From contig DAIDHX010000156.1 in the NCBI GenBank assembly GCA_027451885.1, forward strand, positions 1 to 58,417: a stretch of DNA of 58,417 bases, in the 5' to 3' direction. The notes under the pieces were generated by a model that did no database searches, was not told the origin of the DNA, and saw only the letters and a list, made by a program, of their open reading frames with translations. The position numbers were made by a program, and so were the translations under genes. This stretch comes from Planctomycetales bacterium. Its GTDB lineage: Bacteria; Planctomycetota; Planctomycetia; Isosphaerales; Isosphaeraceae. This document shows positions 53,448 through 58,417 of this stretch, in pieces. Each line of letters begins with the position of its first letter. Position 1 is the stretch's first letter.

Positions 53448-54716
53448 TCAACCCGGCAAGCCAGGCACCGATTCAACATCCAACCGCCATGCCCCAAACG
53501 GCTGAGGCACGCAGAATCCCAGCATCCGCTCGGCAGCGTAAGCTGCGAAGGCTGGGTCATTGATGGCCTCGGGCCGCTCCACGATCTCAACCTGCCCCCG
53601 ACCTCTCAGCCCCACGCGCAGGGCCTCGAACAGGGCGGCATCGGCCTCGGGATCATGGAACGGCTGGCCCGGCACGTCGATTGCCGACACGCCCCCCAGG
53701 GGCAACACAAGCACCACCGGACCCTTCGCGTCACCCAGGGCCTCGGCCATGAACGCCCCAATCCGGGCGTTCTCCTCGGGCGTGGTGCGCAGGAGCGTCA
53801 CGTTCTCGTTATGCACGTGCAGCCTGCGCTCGCGGAATCGTTCCGGCACGGTCTGGATCGGCCCAAAGTTGACCATGTCGAGCGCGCCTGTGCTCACCAC
53901 CTGCGGAATCCCCGCCCGGCCGGCAGCGCGGAGCCGATCCGGTCCCGCGGAGAGGATCCCGCCCACCACCTCGTCCGCGATCTCGGTCGTGGTCAGGTCG
54001 AGCACAGCCTGGATCTTGCCGTCGCGCACCAGTGTTTCCATCGACTGGCCGCCCACGCCGGTCGCGTGGAACACCAGCACCTCGCAGCCGGCCTTTTCCA
54101 GGATTGTCCGCGCCTGGTCGACGCAGCGGGTGGTCACGCCGAACATCGTCGCGGCCAGCACGGGCCCGCCGTCTTCCTGGTCCTGGCCCGGCCGGGACTC
54201 GATCATCCCCCGCACCGCGGCCGCGGCGTTGCCGAGCACGGTTCTCGTAAGCTGATTCAGCCCCGCCAGGTCGGCCACGGAGTGCATCATCAGAAGATCG
54301 CTGCCGCCGACGTACGGGCGCACCTGGCCGCTCGCGAGCGTGCTGAGCATCAGCTTGGGCACGCCGAAGGGAAGGGCCCGCATGGCTCGGGTGCCGATCG
54401 TGGTCCCCGCGCCGCCGCCGATGCCCAGGATCGCGTCCACCTTGCCCTGGGCGTGCAGCTCCTTCACCACCGCGGCCACCCCCTTGCTCGCGGCCGCCAC
54501 CGCCTGGCCGCGGTCGCCGCGGAGGCGCACAGCCTCGGCCGTGGTTCCCGCCGCCTCAAACACGCGCTCGCGGCTGATGTCCGGCTCGATCGCGGGCGCG
54601 CCCAGCGCCCCGGCGTCGATCACGATCGTGGCGTGGCCCCACGACCGCAAGAGCCCGCGCACATGGCCAAGCTCATGCCCCTTGGTATCGAGCGTGGCAA
54701 CCAGCACAACCGCCAT
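53448..54716 (-). CDS. UPF0261 / Tm-1-like ATP-binding protein
   Basis: A 422-residue protein of the UPF0261 family. It opens VVLVATLDTKGHELGHVRGLL, has an ATP-site region ILGIGGGAGTTIGTRAMRALPFGVPKLMLSTLASG (landmarks GIGGGAGTTI and LPFGVPKLM; about 98-130) and ATGVGGQSMETLV (about 218). It is the bacterial counterpart of the N-terminal half of the tomato Tm-1 protein. Its partner gene lies 18 bases upstream on the same strand, so the two form an operon. The natural bacterial substrate is unknown. Confidence 0.9.
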   Translation of the reverse strand: MAVVLVATLDTKGHELGHVRGLLRSWGHATIVIDAGALGAPAIEPDISRERVFEAAGTTAEAVRLRGDRGQAVAAASKGVAAVVKELHAQGKVDAILGIGGGAGTTIGTRAMRALPFGVPKLMLSTLASGQVRPYVGGSDLLMMHSVADLAGLNQLTRTVLGNAAAAVRGMIESRPGQDQEDGGPVLAATMFGVTTRCVDQARTILEKAGCEVLVFHATGVGGQSMETLVRDGKIQAVLDLTTTEIADEVVGGILSAGPDRLRAAGRAGIPQVVSTGALDMVNFGPIQTVPERFRERRLHVHNENVTLLRTTPEENARIGAFMAEALGDAKGPVVLVLPLGGVSAIDVPGQPFHDPEADAALFEALRVGLRGRGQVEIVERPEAINDPAFAAYAAERMLGFCVPQPFGAWRLDVESVPGLPG

Positions 54717-54734
54717 GGCGCATGCTCCCTGAAA

Positions 54735-55619
54735 TCACGACTCCAGGAACCGCCGGGCCGCCGGCGCGGGGATCGACTTGAACTTGCGCGTCAGCTCCCG
54801 CAGCGAATCCTCCACCGCCAGCCGCTCCAGGCTCGACGCCCCCACAAAACCAACCGCATCTGTGTGCTCGTTGATGTATGCCGCGTCTTCAGGCCGCGCA
54901 ATCGGCCCGCCGTGCGCAAGCATAATCACATCCTTCCGCACCGCATTCGCCGCCGCCGTGATCGCCCGCACCCGGGCCACCGCGTCATCCATCGACACCG
55001 CCGCCGACTTCACCCCAATCGAGCCCCCCACCGTCGTCCCCACGTGCGCGATGATCGCATCCGCCCCAGCCTCGGCCATCGCACGCGCTTCCTCTGCACT
55101 GCTCACATATACAATTGTAAACAGGTCCATCTTCCGCGCAAGCGCCGTCATCTCGAATTCCTTGCGCACGCTCATCCCCGTTTCCTCGAGAATCTGCCGG
55201 AACATGCCGTCCACAATCGCGTGCGTGGGGAAATTGTTCACCCCCGAAAAGCCCATCTCCTTCACCTGCAACAGCCAGTGCCACATCCGCCGCCGCGGGT
55301 CGGTGGCGTGCACCCCGCAGATCACCGGAATCTCCTCAACCACCGGCAAGACTTCATACTGGCCGATCTCCATCGCCGTGGCGTTGGCGTCTCCATACGC
55401 CATGAGACCCGCCGTCGAGCCGTGGCCCGCCATCCGGAATCGCCCCGAGTTGTACACGATGATCAGGTCGCCCCCGCCTTGCTCGATGAACTTGGCGCTG
55501 ATGCCCGTCCCCGCACCCGCCGCGATGATCGGCTCCCCACGCTCGAGCGTCCCGCGCAATCGTTCAATCACTTCCACACGCGTATAGGGATTACCCCGGC
55601 CCGTCCACGGATTGGGCAT
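54735..55619 (-). CDS. PEP-hydrolase-like TIM-barrel protein (Tm-1 C-terminal type)
   Basis: A 294-residue TIM-barrel protein of the phosphoenolpyruvate-hydrolase-like/TIM-barrel signal family. Landmark blocks: PIIAAGAGTGISAKFIEQGG (about 30-50), IVYNSGRFRMAGHGSTAGLM (about 54-73), VCGVHATDPRRRM (about 98-110), GFSGVNNFPTHAIVDG and GADAIIAHVGTTVGGSIG (about 185-202). It is the separate bacterial form of the C-terminal half of Tm-1, adjacent to the UPF0261 gene. It could act on a phosphoenolpyruvate-like compound; the reaction is not proven. Confidence 0.88.
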   Translation of the reverse strand: MPNPWTGRGNPYTRVEVIERLRGTLERGEPIIAAGAGTGISAKFIEQGGGDLIIVYNSGRFRMAGHGSTAGLMAYGDANATAMEIGQYEVLPVVEEIPVICGVHATDPRRRMWHWLLQVKEMGFSGVNNFPTHAIVDGMFRQILEETGMSVRKEFEMTALARKMDLFTIVYVSSAEEARAMAEAGADAIIAHVGTTVGGSIGVKSAAVSMDDAVARVRAITAAANAVRKDVIMLAHGGPIARPEDAAYINEHTDAVGFVGASSLERLAVEDSLRELTRKFKSIPAPAARRFLES

Positions 55620-55744
55620 CGCTTCCTCGCTCTCTCAACCGCCATGGAACCAACCGCCCCAACCGCCCGGCACGGCCGCGCTCGTCACCCACGCCAGTGT
55701 GACTCCCCCGCGCCCGCTCCGCAACGGCCCCGCGGGCAAGCCGC

Positions 55745-57634
55745 TCAGTCGCTGTCGTCCGCCGGGCTCACGGCTCTGACCCCAATGCGAGCGGCCAGGC
55801 GCAGCTTCTGCGATCCCGGCATCTGCTTCAGGTACTGGCCGCGGACGGCTTCCAGCCAGCGGATTTCCCGGCCTTCATAACTCGCCACAACCCGGGTAAG
55901 CACCGGCCGCGGGTCGGCGAAAGCCCGCGCGATGCCGGCGTCAAGATCCGCGTTCGCCGCGATCTCGTTATACCCCACCCCCACCGCGCTCGCGAACGCG
56001 GCGTAGTCCACCCGGGCGATCTCGGTGGCCGTGGTGCGGCGATACACCGGCTCCTGCAACATCTGCATGTAATGATACGTACCGTCGTCGATCACAAAAA
56101 ACTTCACCGGCAGCCCGCGCCTGGCCGCAGTCGAAAGCTCCATCGCCGCCATCAAGAAACAGCCGTCCCCCGTGACGCAAACCACCTGGCGCTCGGGCGC
56201 GACATGCTGGCCGGCGATCGCCGCCGGGATCGCCCAGCCCATGCTCTGGTTGTTCGCGGGTGCGAAATAACGCCTGGGGGCCTGGACCTCGACCGCCTCG
56301 CTGGCCCAGTGGGTCGACGCCGTCACGTCGATGAAGAACAACGTCTCCGGGCCCAGGTTCGCGCGCAGCCGGCTATAGAGCAGCATGGGATCAACCGCCG
56401 CGTGAATGCGCGGGGTCGCCGCCTCCTGGCGGTCGGCCGCGCGGGCGCACGCAAGCTGGCGCCACAGCTTCTCGCAAGGCGCCCGGCGGATCCGGTCCCC
56501 CTCCGCCTGCAACCGATTCAGGAACATCCCCGCGTCCGCGCACAGGGTCACATGCGCAGGCACGTTCTTGCCGAGCACGGCAGGGTTGATATCGACGTGA
56601 ATCAAGGTGTCCGCCCGCGGGATGGCGTAATACGCCGTGGAGACCTCGCTATAGCGCACGCCGACGGCCAGCACCAGGTCGACCGAGCGAAACGCCGCCT
56701 CCGCAGCGCGCGTCCCTTGCCGGCCATAGCCCCACCCGACCGCGAGCGGATGAGCATCCGGTATGACCCCCTTGCCCGTCACCGACGTCGCCACAGGCGC
56801 CTGCAACAACTCCGCAACCGCCGCAAGCTGCGCTCCGGCCGCCGCGCAGCCCATCCCGGCGTAGATCCCCACACGCTGACGCCGGTCACCCAGATGGCCA
56901 ACCACGCGGCCATACGCCGCCTCGTCCCAAGGCGCAGGGTAAGGAGGAGGCGCAGGCACGTCGTAATCCCACACGGCCGTGAAGAGCGGGTAAGGCACCA
57001 CCACCGCCGCCGGTCCCGGCGTACCAAGCACCGCGATCCGGAACGCCTCGAAGATCGCAGCCGGAATCTCGGCCTGATGCCGAACCTCGTAAACCGCCTT
57101 CGACACCGGCCGGAGCAGGGCAGCGTTCGCAAGCCCATGCACCTGGCCAATTGGCGCATGGGGCGAACGATCGATATCAGTCACGAGCGCCACGATCGGC
57201 ATGCCGTCATAAAGCGCTTCGCCCATGCCGGTCAGGCAATTCGTGATGCCCGGGCCCGGCACGACCGAAAACACACCCACCTCGCCGGTCACCCGCGCGG
57301 CGGCGTCCGCCATCACGCTCGCCGAGAACTCATGCGCCACGAGCAGGTACGGCATCGACCGGGCCTTAAGCGCATCCCAGAACTCATTGTTCTGAGCACC
57401 CGGAATCCCGAACACAGCCCGGGTTCCAAGACACTGAAGCGCAGCCGCGGCCGCCTGCGCGCCCGTCATCTTGCCGCCCACGCCCGCTCTGCGCGAGAAC
57501 CGGCCCAGCTCCACGCCGGCCTCACTCGGCTGCGCGGCCAGCCCCACCGCCGCGCTCCCGATCAGCCCCGTGATTTCGAAAAGCTGCCTGCGATTGAGCG
57601 CTGCCGACACGAAGTCGTTCCTTCCTTGAGCCAA
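55745..57634 (-). CDS. ThDP-dependent enzyme of the acetolactate-synthase superfamily, Tat signal
   Basis: A 629-residue ThDP enzyme. Three domains follow a Tat-like signal (R15-R16 in LNRRQLFEITG, hydrophobic LIGSAAVGLA to about residue 33). The PYR domain has the ThDP-activating Glu E102 in HEFSASVM; the middle domain spans about 240-385; the PP domain has the GDG motif with D490 and the metal-binding DDG loop where most family members have NNG. Members make acetolactate, sulfopyruvate products or other 2-keto decarboxylations; the reaction is not fixed. The signal would place it outside the cytoplasm, which is odd for a ThDP enzyme. It is upstream of and in line with the PEP-hydrolase-like gene (125-base gap). 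Confidence 0.8.
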   Translation of the reverse strand: MAQGRNDFVSAALNRRQLFEITGLIGSAAVGLAAQPSEAGVELGRFSRRAGVGGKMTGAQAAAAALQCLGTRAVFGIPGAQNNEFWDALKARSMPYLLVAHEFSASVMADAAARVTGEVGVFSVVPGPGITNCLTGMGEALYDGMPIVALVTDIDRSPHAPIGQVHGLANAALLRPVSKAVYEVRHQAEIPAAIFEAFRIAVLGTPGPAAVVVPYPLFTAVWDYDVPAPPPYPAPWDEAAYGRVVGHLGDRRQRVGIYAGMGCAAAGAQLAAVAELLQAPVATSVTGKGVIPDAHPLAVGWGYGRQGTRAAEAAFRSVDLVLAVGVRYSEVSTAYYAIPRADTLIHVDINPAVLGKNVPAHVTLCADAGMFLNRLQAEGDRIRRAPCEKLWRQLACARAADRQEAATPRIHAAVDPMLLYSRLRANLGPETLFFIDVTASTHWASEAVEVQAPRRYFAPANNQSMGWAIPAAIAGQHVAPERQVVCVTGDGCFLMAAMELSTAARRGLPVKFFVIDDGTYHYMQMLQEPVYRRTTATEIARVDYAAFASAVGVGYNEIAANADLDAGIARAFADPRPVLTRVVASYEGREIRWLEAVRGQYLKQMPGSQKLRLAARIGVRAVSPADDSD

Positions 57635-58298
57635 CCTTCAGGGCGCAAATCTTCTCAGTGTGAACTCCTCTTTCTTTCGGCTCTTCCAGGCCGCTCCCTT
57701 GGACGTCACGGCCAATCCACCCCCACAAACCCGCCGCATAACCGCGCATCCCGGTAAAACCCGAGCACACTCCACCCCCGTCAATCCACCCCTAATCCCC
57801 AGGCCGTTATCTCCACGAACGCCCAACCCCGCTCAGCCCCACGAGCAATTCAACCTTCACCCCGCGCACCGCGGACGCGCCCCCTCGGCCCGCGGGCGCC
57901 AACCGCGGGCCGCCGCCACCAACCGCCATATTGCCAAGGAACTTCCGCGGGATTCACCCGCTCGCAACCAGACCGCCGCCCGCCGACCGCTGGGGCTCTG
58001 ACCTCGGAGGCTCGCGGTTGAGCCTCTGACCGCCGAGCCGCACGGCTGAGCCCCGCGACCCGTCACCGACTCAACGCCGCCGGTGTGCAGGACTCAACCC
58101 GCCGGTCGACCCGACTCAACTCCGCCAGCCTGCCCGACTCAACGCCAGCGGTCGTCCCGACTCAATCCCGCCGGTCTGCCCGGCTCAACGCCGCCGGTGT
58201 GCAGGACTCAACCCGCCGGTCGACCCGACTCAACCCCGCCGGTCGTGCCGACTCAACCCCGCCGGTCTTACCGACTCAACGCCAGCGGTCTTAACGAC
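57635..58298. other. C-rich intergenic region with a tandem repeat
   Basis: About 660 bases between the start of the ThDP gene and a truncated minus-strand gene. The first half is C-rich with no gene; the second half is the 22/23-bp tandem repeat. No promoter was convincing. Confidence 0.5.
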
Positions 58299-58318
58299 TT
58301 AACGCCGACGGTTCTTCC
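58068..58318. repeat. 22/23-bp tandem repeat (about eleven units)
   Basis: Units starting GACTCAAC or a close variant begin at 58068, 58091, 58113, 58136, 58159, 58182, 58205, 58227, 58250, 58273 and 58296. The common pattern is GACTCAAC, then C/G-rich CCGCCGGT, then five to six variable bases. A two-unit block at 58068-58112 is repeated nearly exactly at 58182-58226, so a larger 114-base duplication lies inside the array. The last unit overlaps the end of the minus-strand gene. Confidence 0.9.
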
Positions 58319-58417
58319 GCCTGCTCTCTTTCTGACGCCGGCGTTCTTCCTTCCGCTTCTTCCGCTCCCTGGCCTCCGCCGAGTCGTCCCGCCGCTCCTG
58401 CGCCCGCCCAGCGCTCT
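58299..58417 (-). CDS. C-terminus of a truncated highly charged protein
   Basis: The frame reads in from the right window edge to a TAA at 58299-58301, about 39 residues long, without a start. It is dominated by Arg, Lys and Glu, ending AEARERKKRKEERRRQKES and RRKNRRR. This is typical of the charged, disordered tail of a real protein. The stop codon and final Arg codons lie inside the last tandem-repeat unit. Too short to assign; the charge pattern alone makes it credible. Confidence 0.45.
   Translation of the reverse strand, partial: SAGRAQERRDDSAEARERKKRKEERRRQKESRRKNRRR

Noticed and set aside
53217-55880. An 887-codon open frame on the plus strand
   Set aside because: It is antisense to the Wzm, UPF0261 and PEP-hydrolase genes, full of His/Arg/Pro low-complexity sequence and has no domain. 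High-GC genes commonly keep an opposite-strand frame open.
56072-57757. A 561-codon open frame on the plus strand
   Set aside because: Antisense to the ThDP enzyme; no domain, very Arg/His-rich.
58068-58318. A CRISPR array
   Set aside because: Units are 22-23 bases with no separate unique spacers of similar length and no cas genes nearby; it is a plain tandem repeat.
1-58417. tRNA, rRNA or tmRNA genes, which might mark an island attachment site
   Set aside because: Reading for TPsiC-arm and CCA-like patterns found no convincing cloverleaf; none is reported. A covariance-model scan would settle it.

Overview
The window looks like a high-GC planctomycete chromosome, most likely from the Isosphaeraceae/Gemmataceae side of the phylum. 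This is inferred from the adjacent pair of a cytochrome-c/DUF1549/DUF1553 protein and a DUF1501 protein (33747-36560 and 32267-33742), a family pairing expanded almost only in Planctomycetes. Tat-type signals on large oxidoreductases, a very long TlpA-like redoxin and Lpt-type permeases fit the same picture. I recognise no rRNA, tRNA or CRISPR array. No sequence search was run: family calls come from reading motifs.

Layout. 1-6091 (+): the end of a prenyltransferase/squalene-oxidase-repeat protein, a 980-residue multi-domain redoxin, an AlgI-type membrane O-acyltransferase and an isocitrate-lyase/PEP-mutase superfamily lyase. 6088-10085 holds a lipoprotein acetolactate decarboxylase (-), a YmdB-type phosphoesterase (+), and a minus-strand group of ACP, PlsC-type acyltransferase and small-molecule kinase. 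10338-15854 holds a self-contained small lipoprotein gene, an FAH-family hydrolase (-) and a translationally coupled run of ketosynthase, second ACP, LpxL-like acyltransferase and membrane-anchored cysteine phosphatase. With the minus-strand ACP and PlsC this looks like a dedicated acyl-lipid system, followed after an aminotransferase by two LptF/LptG-type permeases and a UbiB kinase. 21846-25233: small hypothetical, TPR protein, ADP-ribosylglycohydrolase, unknown protein. 25488-32270 (+): methyltransferase, polytopic GT39-like glycosyltransferase, variant CDP-alcohol phosphatidyltransferase, PAS histidine kinase, orphan two-domain ABC permease. 32267-39352 (-): the DUF1501/PSD1 pair and a Tat-exported molybdenum hydroxylase with its [2Fe-2S] subunit.

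39353-43724 is the accessory region. It starts with a 24-bp minisatellite and then becomes visibly AT-richer and gene-poor. It holds a ribbon-helix-helix-like protein, a trypsin-fold peptidase with a readable H/D/S triad, an inverted-repeat element lying against the 5'-truncated tail of an Abi_C-type abortive-infection gene, an intact PIN toxin-antitoxin pair, and a fragment of an Rhs core carrying an orphan C-terminal tip. It reads as a decaying defence or toxin island.

43725-57634 returns to core-like content: SGNH hydrolase, MmgE/PrpD protein, alpha/beta hydrolase, an SPFH protein coupled to an NAD-kinase-fold protein, and a Wzm/Wzt-type polysaccharide exporter. It ends with a minus-strand group of a Tat-signal-bearing ThDP enzyme, a PEP-hydrolase-like TIM barrel and a UPF0261 protein; the last two are the separate bacterial equivalents of the two halves of tomato Tm-1. 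The window ends with a 22/23-bp tandem repeat whose last unit contains the stop codon of a truncated, highly charged minus-strand protein.
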